DNA of 64,000 nt, from NCBI GenBank assembly GCA_963698535.1, contig CAVORD010000002.1:288616-352615 (forward strand), given 5' to 3'. Position numbers and translations under genes: made by a program. The DNA comes from CAVORD01 sp963698535. Its GTDB lineage: Bacteria; Bacteroidota; Bacteroidia; Bacteroidales; VadinHA17. Below the pieces are notes generated by a model, which had not been told where the DNA came from, did not search any database, and saw only the letters and a list, made by a program, of their open reading frames with translations. Numbering within the stretch: position 1 is the first letter of the stretch; every line of letters starts with the position of its first letter. Below are positions 7,900 to 18,085 of this stretch, piece after piece.

Positions 7900-7948
7900 A
7901 ACTGCCCGGAATAGTAAACTACTTACTTCTCCGGGCAGTTCTCTTTTT
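7900..7948. terminator. Bidirectional terminator between frr and the acylase gene
   Basis: AACTGCCCGGA pairs with TCCGGGCAGTT (11 bp) around a 19-base loop. T-runs lie on both sides when read on each strand, so it can end both frr (plus) and the convergent acylase gene (minus). Confidence 0.85.
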
Positions 7949-7958
7949 ATATTATCCT

Positions 7959-10366
7959 CTACTTACCGCCTGCTGTGGCAGGAATAAGTTCCATCTTCAA
8001 TTCACATCCCTTTTCTACTGCCTCCTTTGAGAAAAAGTCGGGATAGAACTCCCCGGCCAGATATCTCTCCATCTGCGAACCATAGAACTTTGATCCAGGC
8101 ACACCGCTGTTACCTGTAGGCAGAACACTCCATGATTCGTCCCAGTTGGCACTGTTGTAAATATGCCGTTGTGAAGCACCATGATTTACCACGAAACCGG
8201 CACCGTAGGAATAAGGTGCTACAGTATGATTGCTGCCCCCGGCAGGATATGACTTGCTGTTAAGCCCCAGAAACTTGTCGATCACTTTAACCTTACCCAT
8301 TGGATGAGTAAGATAGAACCGGTGGATATTGCCCCAGATCCATGTTTCTGTGTCGGCTCCATAATCATTGGTGAGCCTCGCAATGCTCTCCCTTAATGAA
8401 CTCACCATAATATCATCCAGTGATTCCGTTCTCAGGGGTAGTGATATTATCGACCCACTCATCCGGGCCACTCCTCATTATCCTGAGAATATAGTAGTCA
8501 CGCATTGAGCCCGGTAACTGTCCGTATAACTCACCCAACTCATCGGAAAAGATATTTTTGGCCAGATCCTGTCTGAAGAACTCAAATAATGTAGGCTCTA
8601 CCCTATCGGCATTCATTCTGTAATCCCATCCTCCGAGCATTGTAACAAAATTTTTCTCCCCCTCGCTAAGATCTTCTCTCTGCTTGAGAGCATTAACCAG
8701 CACCGGTGTAAGAGATCTGGCATAAGCCGAAAGATTGTCGCCCAGCATTCCTTTAAATGAACCAACACTCTTGAGTCCCTCCTCATTAAGCATCTCCCTT
8801 ATCCTCGTTATACGGTATGGCATTGAAAACTCGGTTGAAATATAAAACGGGTAATCGTCAGGTACCGTCTTGTTGTTTGCCGACGATACTGTCCCCCCGG
8901 CGGGGTTGTATGAGTTGGGCAGCAATTTAAAAGGCACATAACCCGTCCAGTCGACATCGCTGTTCCTGCCATCTCTGGGTATAGCTCCACTGCCCTTACG
9001 TACCGGAATGCCTCCTCCTGTATTAAGTCCGATATTATCGTTAACATCGGCATAAACAAAATTCTGACTTATTGAATTGAAGCCTGTAAGGGCCTCCCTG
9101 AACTCTTCCATTGTTGAGGCTCTGTTGAGCTTATATACAGCCCTCACCTCATTGCTCTGGTCAAATCCCGACCACTTCATGGAGATAACGGCGCCGCCTG
9201 TCTCACGGAATTCCGATACCAAAGGTCCTCTGTGGGTATATCTTATCTGATGCCTTTGCTCCTTTCCTCCCTTTATCCCGATAATCTCTTCCCTCACCTC
9301 AATATCGCGCCATTGTCCGTCGAGTTGGTACTGTACCGGTGTTCTCCGGATTGACGACCTCAACAAAAAGGTCGATGTCATCAACAGCCAGATTTGTCAT
9401 TCCCCAGGCAATGGACTCATTATGCCCGCTCACCACGAAGGGCTCTCCCGGCACGGCCACTCCAGTAACATTTAGCTTACCCGGCACAACCTGGTGTATC
9501 TGTATCCATAAGCCAGGCATACTTAATCCCAGGTGCATATCGTTTGATAACAAAGGCTTACCCGTTTCAGTCTTCGCTCCGGTTACAGCCCAGTTATTGC
9601 TACCTGAAAAAGAGGCAATTCCATTGAACTGTAACTTTTCAAGAGAGGCAATAAGCTCTATTATGGACTCCATCTGTCCGTCAGGGATCTTGTATTCAGG
9701 ATATACGAACAGATCGGCCATCGACCAGTCGGGAATCAGTTCACCTGCCTTTTCCGGTCCCAGTTTTACGGCAGCCCTGTAGTTAAACAACTCCGACGAT
9801 AGGTTGGATGAGGCCAGGTCCCACCCCATATACCCGATAATATTGAGTATATCCTCCGCACTCCATGGATCGGGCTTATATGAAAGGATCCTGAATTCAG
9901 GTGGCAGTTTCTTTCTGTTTTCAGAAATATAGATGTTCACACCCTTAACAAAGGCATCGAGTGAGGCCTTGATCTCCGGGTCAATCTCATTAAGTAAGAG
10001 CTGGGATTTTTCTGTCATACCCAGGCTTCGCAGGAAAAGATCGGTCTGCACATAATCCTCTCCAAAGATCTCCGAAAGCCTTCCTTTGGTGGCCCTTCGT
10101 ATCAGATCCATCTGCCAGAGCCTCTCACGCGCCATTACATAGCCTGTTGCAAAGTAAAGATCATCCTCATTCCCGGCAAAAATATGGGGCATACCCCTTT
10201 CATCGGTAAATATGGTTACCGGAGCAATGAGCCCGCTCAGCTCATAAGTGCCGGTATAATCAGGTTTGGCTCCATTCCTTACGGGAAGCAGTATGATGAC
10301 TCCTGCCAAAAAGATGACAGCAACCACTATTAAGAACCAGAAAACTATTCTTTTTACTAATTTCAT
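7959..10366 (-). CDS. Penicillin acylase-family hydrolase (S45, Ntn fold), broken by two frameshifts
   Basis: Three consecutive minus-strand frames together make one S45 enzyme of about 800 residues. An N-terminal membrane anchor (residues 7-28) precedes the alpha chain (TDERGMPHIFA, GYVMARERLWQMD). The nucleophile motif is SFSGSNNWAV: autocleavage between Gly255 and Ser256 would leave Ser256 as the N-terminal catalytic residue of the beta chain. Later family blocks are THRGPLVS, SISQNFVYADVNDNIG and, near the end, WIWGNIHRFYLTHP. Frame changes fall near 9325-9345 (between VVNPENT and VQYQLDGQW) and near 8425-8429 (TTPEN to ESLDDIMVSS; one surplus G would explain it). The sequence stays conserved through both breaks, so assembly indels are more likely than decay. 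Substrate unknown: family members cleave penicillins, acyl-homoserine lactones or other amides in the periplasm. Confidence 0.85.
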
Positions 10367-10598
10367 ATCACTTATTTTATACTTGTTATAAATACTCCTT
10401 TATCGCAATACTTAAAAATACGAAATTCCTGCTAACCAATCTGTAAGGTTGTAATTAAACAGGCAATAACGAGTGTTAGAAAACTAACAGAGAAAAGATT
10501 AAAAAAATGATAGGGTAAAACAACCATCAGGGGTCTTAATAGTGAATTCGGAAATGAAGATCAAGATCTTAAAGACAAACAACTTAAAATTAATAGCC

Positions 10599-11886
10599 AT
10601 GAATAGTATGAAAAAGTTTTTATCGATACTTACGGTGATGGCGATGATAAGCGGCCTGGCCACCGTAGGTGCTGCGGCTCCGAAAAAGAGCGATCAGCAA
10701 CCCTTTAAAACGATAAGGGGTAAAGTAATAGACAAGTCAACAGGTGATATTCTCATCTTCGCCACCGTTACAGTACAGGAGAGTAACGTGGCAACAGTTA
10801 CTAACCTTGACGGGGAGTTCGTACTTAAAATTATGAGCGACCAGCCTGCAACAAACCTTGAAGTAAGTTACATAGGTTACAAGAATCTTGTGATTCCAAT
10901 TAGTAGCCTTAAGGAGAATGGTGACAAGAATACCTTCTGCACTTGAGCAGGCAACAATTCCTATCAAAGAGATCATAATCAAGCCATTATCGCCAGAGGA
11001 GATATTGATGAAGACCATCTCGATGTTTAGTCAGAATTATTCCGAAGTTCCCAATCTTATGACCGCTTTTTACCGCGAGACCATAAAGAAGAACAAGACC
11101 TATGTCTCTATCGGAGAAGCTGTGCTCGAGGTGTTCAAAGCTCCTTATAACACTAACTTCAGGTTCGATGCCACAAGAATATACAAAGGCAGGAAGAACA
11201 GCGATAATGAAAGACTCGACACTGTACTCTTCAAATTGCAGGGCGGTCCTGTTACTACACTTCAGCTCGACCTTGTCAAGAATCCGGAGAGCATTCTTAC
11301 CGTTGAGTCGATGGACTATTATAACTATGAGCTTACCAACATCGTTGTGATAGATGAGAAACCTCATTATGTTATAACTTTCACCCAGAGACCTTACATG
11401 GAGTCACCACTTTACCTCGGTAAATTCTATATCGATGTAGACTCCTATGCTGTTTCAGAGGTTGAATTCGAATTCAATCTTGAAGACAAAGCAAAGGCAG
11501 CACCGCTCTTTATCAGGAAGAAGCCGCTGGGAATGGATGTAACTCCTGAAGTAGCTTCATACAGGGTCAAGTACAGGGAGCAGAATGGCAAATGGTACTT
11601 TGCATACTCAAGGGCAGAAGTAAAATTCAAGGTCGACTGGGACAGGAAATTGTTCAATACAGTATACACAACAATGTCGGAGATTGCAATAACTGACCGT
11701 ACTGACAAAGAAGTTATTAAATTTGAATCCAGGACAAAGGTCAGATCGAGTGATGTATTCAGCGAAAAAGTAAGCGACTTCACAGATCCCGACTTCTGGG
11801 GTGAGTACAACGTAATAGAACCCGATCAGAGCATTGAATCGGCAATACGCAAACTAAACCGTCGTCTGAGATTCAGCGACAGATAA
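10599..11886 (+). CDS. Carboxypeptidase-regulatory-like outer-envelope protein, one frameshift
   Basis: A signal peptide (MKKFLSILTVMAMISGLATVGAAA, from 10608 or 10599) is followed by a CarboxypepD_reg-like beta-sandwich (IRGKVIDKSTGDILIFATVTVQESN ... LEVSYIGYKN) and then a domain of about 320 residues starting EEILMKTISMFSQNY, LMTAFYRETIKKNKTYV. The frame breaks near 10935: ...ENGDKNTF continues as ALEQATIPIKEIII in the next frame, one surplus T explaining it. The long C-terminal domain is clearly homologous to that of the STN protein at 13468-14997 (FYRE, EAVL, YKSPY/FKAPY, DFWG/EFWG motifs). It lies just upstream of the sigma factor, so it may be part of the same signalling locus. Exact function is unknown; an outer-membrane or periplasmic sensor/transport role is an inference. 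Confidence 0.7.
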
Positions 11887-11909
11887 ACTAAGTTACCGGG
11901 AAACTATCT

Positions 11910-12443
11910 ATGGACAGTGATAGCGACATTGCAGGGAGGATCAGGAAAGGCGACATCAAAACTTTTGAGCAGGTTTTCCGATCCTCCTATGCTTCCCTGG
12001 TAAGATACGCAGAAAAGATCCTCAGAGATACAGATGCTGCTGAGGAGATAGTACAGGCGCTCTTTGTAAAAATATGGCAGGAAAGGGAAAAACTGGATGT
12101 TACATCATCACTCTCAGGCTACCTCTACAGGTCGGTCCATAACAGATGCCTCCATCACCTGGATCACCTCAAGATAGTAGAAAAGTATGCCAGCGAGAAG
12201 AGACTGGAACAACCAGAAAGAAGTCCCGACCCGCAGGAGATAGCTTCATTCAGGGAGCTTGAAGAGAAGGTGACCAGAATTCTGGGAATACTACCGGAAC
12301 GCTGCAGTACCATATTCTATATGAACAGATTTGAAGGATACAAATACGCAGAGATCGCTGAGAAGCTTAAGATCTCAATTAAAACAGTTGAAGCCAACAT
12401 GGGGAAGGCACTTAAAGAGTTTAGAAAACAACTGGCATCATGA
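11910..12443 (+). CDS. ECF-type RNA polymerase sigma factor (FecI-like)
   Basis: The 177-residue protein has the two ECF sigma regions. Region 2 spans about residues 20-90 (FRSSYASLVRYAEKILRDTDAAEEIVQALFVKIW, then SSLSGYLYRSVHNRCLHHL), and region 4 spans about 115-175 (ILPERCSTIFYMNRFEGYKYAEIAEKLKISIKTVEANMGKAL, with the helix-turn-helix). This is the Bacteroidota family that works with FecR anti-sigma factors. It overlaps the next gene, a FecR protein, by 4 bp, which indicates translational coupling and functional pairing. Confidence 0.93.
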   Translation: MDSDSDIAGRIRKGDIKTFEQVFRSSYASLVRYAEKILRDTDAAEEIVQALFVKIWQEREKLDVTSSLSGYLYRSVHNRCLHHLDHLKIVEKYASEKRLEQPERSPDPQEIASFRELEEKVTRILGILPERCSTIFYMNRFEGYKYAEIAEKLKISIKTVEANMGKALKEFRKQLAS

Positions 12444-13432
12444 GTAAAAAATTAAATAAAAGTAATAACCTGTCAGACCGCGGGTACGAGGAACTGGCTG
12501 CTCTTTTGAGCGGCGAAACAAATCCTGCAGATGAGAGCAGCATTTCAGATGCAGCCGATTCAGACCTGAGGTCCGACTGGGAGAAATTAGGCAAGATGAA
12601 GGGAAAGGTTGATATTGATGTTGACAAGGCATGGCAAAATGTCTTTTCAGCTATCAGCGGGGAGAAAGAGAAACCTGCAGCAAAAGGAGTAATAAGAAAG
12701 TTGTCAGGCTATCAGCTAAGGATTGCCGCTTCATTCCTTTTTATTGTATCTGTAGGAATAGCATCTCTCTTTGTAATACCGGCAAGAAAAGCTAACATTA
12801 ACTTTAATACCTCAGCCAATGAGGTTCGCAAAGAGGTTGTATTACCCGATGGGAGCACCATAACACTCAACAGAAACAGCAGGATCGCATACAATAAAAA
12901 CAACTGGGAAAGTTCACGAAAAGTAAGCCTTACCGGTGAAGCCTTCTTTGAGATAACTCCCGATGCTGCCAATCCATTTGTAATAAAGGCAGGGTCCGGT
13001 ACCATTAAGGTAGTTGGCACATCATTTAATGTTAAAACAGGAAGCAATAATGATGAGGTTGAAGTGCTCGTTGAAACAGGCAAGGTTCAACTTGCAAACA
13101 GTAACATGTCGAGTACCCTTACCCTGGAACCGGGAGCTATGGGAATCCTTAAGGGTGATGTTGCAACCAGAATAGAAAACAGTAACAGGAACTATATGTC
13201 GTGGAAAACCGGAAAGCTACAATATGATGCCACCCCGCTGAGACAGGTCTTCTCCGATATAGCAAAGATCTACAATGTCGAATTTACCACTTCTCAACCC
13301 GAGATATACGAGTTACAGCTCACATCGGTCTTCGACAACCGTGGAGTTGATACGATCCTGCAGGTTCTGGAAAGGACTTTCAACATCAGCATATCGGGTG
13401 AAAATGGGCTCTTTGATATTTCAAAGAACTAA
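12440..13432 (+). CDS. FecR-family anti-sigma factor
   Basis: The 330-residue protein has a cytoplasmic N-terminal segment (residues 1-90), one membrane helix (about 93-113, IAASFLFIVSVGIASLFVI) and a periplasmic FecR domain with the signature EVVLPDGSTITLNRNSRIAY, VSLTGEAFFEI and GTSFNVKTG. The end (TPLRQVFSDIAKIYNVEFTTS ... ILQVLERTFNISISGENGLFDI) is the DUF4974 module that folds like an STN domain. It should hold the upstream sigma factor inactive until a signal arrives from an outer-membrane partner, here probably the STN protein encoded 35 bp downstream. Confidence 0.93.
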   Translation: MSKKLNKSNNLSDRGYEELAALLSGETNPADESSISDAADSDLRSDWEKLGKMKGKVDIDVDKAWQNVFSAISGEKEKPAAKGVIRKLSGYQLRIAASFLFIVSVGIASLFVIPARKANINFNTSANEVRKEVVLPDGSTITLNRNSRIAYNKNNWESSRKVSLTGEAFFEITPDAANPFVIKAGSGTIKVVGTSFNVKTGSNNDEVEVLVETGKVQLANSNMSSTLTLEPGAMGILKGDVATRIENSNRNYMSWKTGKLQYDATPLRQVFSDIAKIYNVEFTTSQPEIYELQLTSVFDNRGVDTILQVLERTFNISISGENGLFDISKN

Positions 13433-13467
13433 ATTGCTAACTTAGTGATGTAGCGACCCATGACTGG

Positions 13468-14997
13468 ATGAACAATTTTTTAAAATACACTCTTTTCCTG
13501 ACATTCCTCCTTTGTCCGTTCCTGCTGGCAGGACAGGCAAATATCCTTGAGAAGGAATTCACACTGAGAAAAGATATTACCAAAACCGGTGAAGCACTTT
13601 CCTACCTTAGTCGTGCCACCGGTTATTATTTTACATATGATTCCGATCTGGTGAACCCCGACAGGGTCTTCGGACAGATCTCTGTTCCACTCCCGCTCCG
13701 ATCGATACTGGACAAGGTCTTTGATGATCCACTAATAAGGTATTCGGTAATACAAAACCATATAATCATATATAAGGAGAAGATCCGTGAGGAGCCGATA
13801 CCGGTTTCGGAGAGCACCTTGCAGGTTCTAACGGTAACAGGCATTGTAACCGATTTTGAATCAGGTGAACGGCTGCCCTTCGCTACCATCGGACTGAAGA
13901 ATATGGGGACGGGGACGATATCAAACTATAACGGGGAATTCGGACTTAAGATCCTTCAGGAAAATATGTCAGACACTCTTTCGGTCTCTTTTCTGGGATA
14001 CAGAAACAGACTGATACCGGTGAAGAGCATTTCAGAGAATAACCTTACTATTGGGATGGTCCGCGATTACATTCCCATAGCCGAAATCATTATAAGGGTC
14101 CAGGACCCTCAGGAGATAATAAAAAGGGTTAGGGAGAATATTAAAAGGAACTATGGCACAGAACCTGCTATACTAAGTGGTTTTTACCGTGAAGCTGTTC
14201 AGAAGAAAGATCAGCTTCAAATGCTTAGCGAAGCAGTATTGTCGATATATAAAAGCCCTTACGCTAATTCATTCCAGAGCGATCAGATAAAAGTACTAAA
14301 AAGCAGAAAGATCGAGAATACCGGTAACTCCGACACCCTGGTAATAAGGCTTAAGGGAGGTCTGGGTTCATCTTTGGAACTCGATGGTGTTAAAAAAATG
14401 TTCGACTTCCTTGCCCCCGACAATCTTGTCTATTACTCATTATCTCTTACCGATATAGTAACTATCGATGACCAGAATGCATATGTTATCGATTTTGTCC
14501 AAAACCCCGGACTCGATTTTCCGCTTTTCGAAGGGTCGGTATATATAAATACAGACAACTATGCTGTATTGCTGGCTGAATTCAGACTATACCCTCCCCT
14601 CATTGGCAAAGCAGGGGAATCATTTGTCTCGGGGCAGACAAGGGGTTATGTTATCAAGCCACGATCGGTTGCTTACCGCATAAGTTACCGTAATATTAAC
14701 GGCAGATATTTCCTCAATCACGTACGCGGCGACCTTGAGTTCAGCACACGGAGAACGAGGAAACTGTTCACATCTCCCTATAGCGTATTCTTTGAACTGG
14801 CAGTAACTTCAACCGATACGACAAATGTCACCAGGTTCGATAAAGACGAGGTCCTGGGACTTCAGGAGGTATTCTCCAGGTCGATCGGCGACTACGACAG
14901 TGAGTTCTGGGGCGATTTTAACTTCCTCCGGCCCGACGATGATCTCATTGAAGGGCTGAAGGCTATTATCCACCGGATAAACGAGCAGGAGAAGTAA
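13468..14997 (+). CDS. STN-domain plus carboxypeptidase-regulatory-like outer protein (not a TonB receptor)
   Basis: The 509-residue protein has a signal peptide (about residues 1-22), an STN domain (about 30-105: LRKDITKTGEALSYLSRATGYYFTY, PLRSILDKVFDDPLIRYSV), a CarboxypepD_reg-like domain (about 120-205: VTGIVTDFESGERLPFATI) and a C-terminal domain of about 290 residues beginning PQEIIKRVRENIKRNYG, ILSGFYREAVQKKDQLQMLSEAVL. In standard FecI/FecR systems the STN domain belongs to a TonB-dependent receptor; here there is no plug or 22-strand barrel. The C-terminal domain matches that of the 10599-11886 protein. Inferred role: signal-relaying partner of the FecR protein. Its stop touches the convergent OmpA gene. 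Confidence 0.75.
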   Translation: MNNFLKYTLFLTFLLCPFLLAGQANILEKEFTLRKDITKTGEALSYLSRATGYYFTYDSDLVNPDRVFGQISVPLPLRSILDKVFDDPLIRYSVIQNHIIIYKEKIREEPIPVSESTLQVLTVTGIVTDFESGERLPFATIGLKNMGTGTISNYNGEFGLKILQENMSDTLSVSFLGYRNRLIPVKSISENNLTIGMVRDYIPIAEIIIRVQDPQEIIKRVRENIKRNYGTEPAILSGFYREAVQKKDQLQMLSEAVLSIYKSPYANSFQSDQIKVLKSRKIENTGNSDTLVIRLKGGLGSSLELDGVKKMFDFLAPDNLVYYSLSLTDIVTIDDQNAYVIDFVQNPGLDFPLFEGSVYINTDNYAVLLAEFRLYPPLIGKAGESFVSGQTRGYVIKPRSVAYRISYRNINGRYFLNHVRGDLEFSTRRTRKLFTSPYSVFFELAVTSTDTTNVTRFDKDEVLGLQEVFSRSIGDYDSEFWGDFNFLRPDDDLIEGLKAIIHRINEQEK

Positions 14998-16012
14998 CTA
15001 GTACTTCTCTATTATCCTGTAAAGCTCTCCCAGGTCGGGTGTAAGTATGATCTCGGTTCTTCTGTTCCTTGCTCTGGCTTCCACACTCTTTCCGGCATCA
15101 ACAGGCAGATATTCACTCCTGCCGGAAGCAGTAAGCCGCTTGGGATCTATCTTCGATCCTTCCAGCAGAACCCTCACCACAGTTGTTGAACGCTTGACCG
15201 AAAGGTCCCAGTTATCCTGCAGCTGCCCGGATCCCTGACGGTATGGAACATCATCGGTGTGACCCTCAATGGTTACCTGAATGTCGGGATTACGCTCGAG
15301 AACTGTTGCCAGCTTCCTCAGAGCACTCCTGCCGTTGTTATCAATGTTATAACTACCGGTCTGGAAGAGCAGCTTCTCATCAAGGGAAACATAGACTTTA
15401 CCGTTTTTTGTAGTTACGGTAAGCCCGTTATTCTCAAAGCCAAAAAGAGCCTCCGATACCTTGTTCTTAAGATCTCTTACTGCTTTCTGTTGGGCGTCGA
15501 GTATCTGCTCAAGCTCTCTCAGTCTTGAATTTCTCTTATCGAGTTCAAAAGTGAGCTCATCGAGTGCCGCCTTCCTCTCATCCATCTTTCTCTCCAGATC
15601 ACGAAGCATATCCTCCTTCATCTGAAGGTTCGCCTGTGCAGACTGCAGATCCGACAGCAACTTGCGTGATTCCCTAACATTGCCTCGAATAAGCTCATCC
15701 TGAGCGTTTTGCAGATCGGTATACTTTGTATTAAGCTTGATATATTCCTCTTTTGTCTTCTGAAGGCTGGCCATAAGATCGTCGCGACCCTTGCTTGCCT
15801 GTTCCAGATCAGTGCCCATCGACTGGTATCTTAGCTTCAAGCTCTCTGTTCGACATTGAAAGATTAAGGTTCTCTGTCTTCAGAGCATCCCTCTCGGTCA
15901 TGTAGATCCTGCTGGTATCCTTTAGCTGGTTAAACTTCCTGCCTGGGACACACGACGATATGGTCAGGGCCACAAACGTCATTGAAACAATACCTGAAAT
16001 AAGCTTATTCAT
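14998..16012 (-). CDS. OmpA-family peptidoglycan-binding lipoprotein with coiled coil, one frameshift
   Basis: From ATG at 16012 the product starts MNKLISGIVSMTFVALTISSC, a lipoprotein signal with the cysteine at residue 21. A long coiled coil follows (heptad-rich region ending KMDERKAALDELTFELDKRNSRLRELEQIL) and then an OmpA C-terminal domain (about the last 140 residues) with TIEGHTDDVPYRQG, NWDLSVKRSTTVVRVLLEGSKI and ARNRRTEIILTPD, which binds diaminopimelate in peptidoglycan. The frame shifts near 15833: SNRELEAK continues as YQSMGTDLEQ in the next frame, one surplus A in the assembly explaining it. Joined length is about 337 residues. It is convergent with the STN gene, with adjacent stops. 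Confidence 0.87.
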
Positions 16013-16129
16013 ATTGACTTTTATTTTCATTTGATCAAAATCCTGTACTGTTTGTTTAAAGAACAAAGTTGCGACAAATTTATAAAAAGGAGGTATAAAG
16101 ATAGTCCAAACAGACCGGAATATTATCTC

Positions 16130-16137
16130 TATATTTG
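16130..16137 (+). promoter_or_regulatory. -7 element TATATTTG for dxs
   Basis: TATATTTG is an exact TAnnTTTG match 26 bp before the dxs ATG, in the only gap between the divergent OmpA gene and dxs. No TTTG partner is seen at 19-21 bp. Confidence 0.5.
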
Positions 16138-16163
16138 TAATCTTAAAATTATGTTACCGTCCG

Positions 16164-18062
16164 ATGCAGGAAGAGTATAAATTCCTTTATAATATATCTT
16201 CACCCGCCGATCTCCGAAAACTTGACAAGAACGATATACCGGAGGTAGCCAATGAGTTGCGAAGGTTTATTATCGATGTGGTAAGCACAAACCCGGGTCA
16301 CTTCGGTGCCAGTCTCGGGGTTGTTGAACTGACCGTAGCTCTTCACTATGTTTACAATACTCCTTACGACAAATTGATATGGGATGTAGGTCATCAGGCT
16401 TACGGTCATAAGATACTCACAGGAAGAAGAGACTCTTTTCACACAAACAGAAAATATAAGGGTATAAGCGGTTTCCCGAAGATGAAGGAGAGCGAATACG
16501 ACGCTTTTGGCGTGGGTCACTCTTCCACAAGCATCTCTGCCGCGCTCGGCATGGCTATCGCAGCCGCCACCAACAAGGAGGAGAGGAAGATAGTAGCAGT
16601 AATAGGCGATGGCGCCCTTACTGCCGGTCTCGCCTTCGAAGGACTCAACCATGCCGGTAACGAGATGGCCGATATTCTCGTTATACTCAACGACAACAAT
16701 ATAGCTATCGACCCTAACGTAGGCGCCCTTAAGGAGTACCTGCTCGATATCACTACCAGTAAAACATATAACCGATTCAAGGATGATGTCTGGAATGTGC
16801 TTGGCAAGCTTAATTCACTGGGACCCAAGGCACGCACACTCGTATCGCAGCTCGAGTCGGGACTGAAAAGCACCATCCTCACTCACAGTAACCTTTTCGA
16901 GTCGCTTAATTTCAGATACTTCGGTCCTATCGACGGACACGATATAAACCACCTTGCAAGGGTACTGGAAGATATGAAACGTATCCCCGGGCCTAAGCTT
17001 CTGCACTGCATAACTAAAAAAGGGAAGGGCTTTGCCCAGGCGGAGGCTAACCAGACAATATTCCATGCCCCCGGCAAATTTGACAAATCGACGGGAGAGA
17101 TCATTAAACCCGACAGGAAAGGACAACCGCCATTCTATCAGGATGTTTTCGGTCATTCCATACTCGAGCTGGCACGCGATAACGACAAGATCATAGGTAT
17201 CACACCGGCCATGCCCAGCGGATCGAGCCTCAACATAATGATGAGTGAAATGCCCGATCGTACTTTCGATGTGGGCATAGCAGAACAACATGCAGTAACA
17301 TTCTCGGCAGGACTGGCAGCACAGGGGATGATACCCTTTTGCAACATCTACTCCTCATTTATACAGCGTGCATACGACCAGGTGATACACGATGTGGCCC
17401 TGCAGAACCTGCCTGTTATCTTCTGCCTCGACAGAGGCGGCCTTGTTGGATCGGACGGAGCAACCCATCATGGATTCTTCGACCTTTCTTTTATGAGAAA
17501 CCTGCCTAACATGGTTGTCTCGGCACCGATGAACGAGGAGGAACTCAGAAACCTGATGTATACGGCCCAGCTTCCTGAGAACAAGTCGCCTTTCAGTATA
17601 AGATATCCCAGGGGAGAAGGTGTGATGACCGACTGGCAGAAACCTTTTAAGGAGATAACAATAGGTAAAGCCAGAAGAATAGCTGAAGGATCTGAAATAG
17701 CGATTCTCTCTATCGGCCATCCCGGCAACTTTGTTGTGGAGGCGATGAAACAGGTAAGGGAAGAAGGTATAGGCCCGGAACACTGGGACATGAGGTTTGT
17801 GGCACCACTCGACAATGATGCGCTGCATTCCGTATTTCAGCGTTTTAACAGGATTATTACTGTGGAGGACGGTATCCTCAAGGGTGGCTTTGGATCGGCA
17901 ATAATCGAATTTATGTGCGACAATGGCTATAATGCCAGAGTCAAACGGATGGGTATACCCGACTATTTTGTTGAGCATGGTACCCAGGAAGAGCTTTATG
18001 CCGAATGCGGCTTTGATGCCGCAGGAATAGCCGCCGCTATCCGTGAAATGGCGAAGAAATAA
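16164..18062 (+). CDS. dxs: 1-deoxy-D-xylulose-5-phosphate synthase
   Basis: The 632-residue protein is DXS, the thiamine-diphosphate enzyme that joins pyruvate and glyceraldehyde 3-phosphate in the first step of the MEP isoprenoid pathway. Family blocks in order: GHFGASLGVVELTVALHYV, WDVGHQAYGHKILTGR, the ThDP/Mg motif GDGALTAGLAFEGLNHAG ending in NDN, FGPIDGHD, then the transketolase central domain MPDRTFDVGIAEQHAVTFSAGLA with the catalytic glutamate, RGGLVGSDGATHHG, and the C-terminal domain. Length is as expected (620-640). ATG at 16164 gives a normal N-terminus. It is intact and followed at 24 bp by a lipoprotein gene. Confidence 0.97.
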   Translation: MQEEYKFLYNISSPADLRKLDKNDIPEVANELRRFIIDVVSTNPGHFGASLGVVELTVALHYVYNTPYDKLIWDVGHQAYGHKILTGRRDSFHTNRKYKGISGFPKMKESEYDAFGVGHSSTSISAALGMAIAAATNKEERKIVAVIGDGALTAGLAFEGLNHAGNEMADILVILNDNNIAIDPNVGALKEYLLDITTSKTYNRFKDDVWNVLGKLNSLGPKARTLVSQLESGLKSTILTHSNLFESLNFRYFGPIDGHDINHLARVLEDMKRIPGPKLLHCITKKGKGFAQAEANQTIFHAPGKFDKSTGEIIKPDRKGQPPFYQDVFGHSILELARDNDKIIGITPAMPSGSSLNIMMSEMPDRTFDVGIAEQHAVTFSAGLAAQGMIPFCNIYSSFIQRAYDQVIHDVALQNLPVIFCLDRGGLVGSDGATHHGFFDLSFMRNLPNMVVSAPMNEEELRNLMYTAQLPENKSPFSIRYPRGEGVMTDWQKPFKEITIGKARRIAEGSEIAILSIGHPGNFVVEAMKQVREEGIGPEHWDMRFVAPLDNDALHSVFQRFNRIITVEDGILKGGFGSAIIEFMCDNGYNARVKRMGIPDYFVEHGTQEELYAECGFDAAGIAAAIREMAKK

Positions 18063-18085
18063 TTTCAAACTATAATTCCAGCGTA

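Noticed and set aside
16815..18068. Several minus-strand frames of 70-240 codons opposite dxs
   Set aside because: Shadows of the intact and strongly conserved dxs gene.
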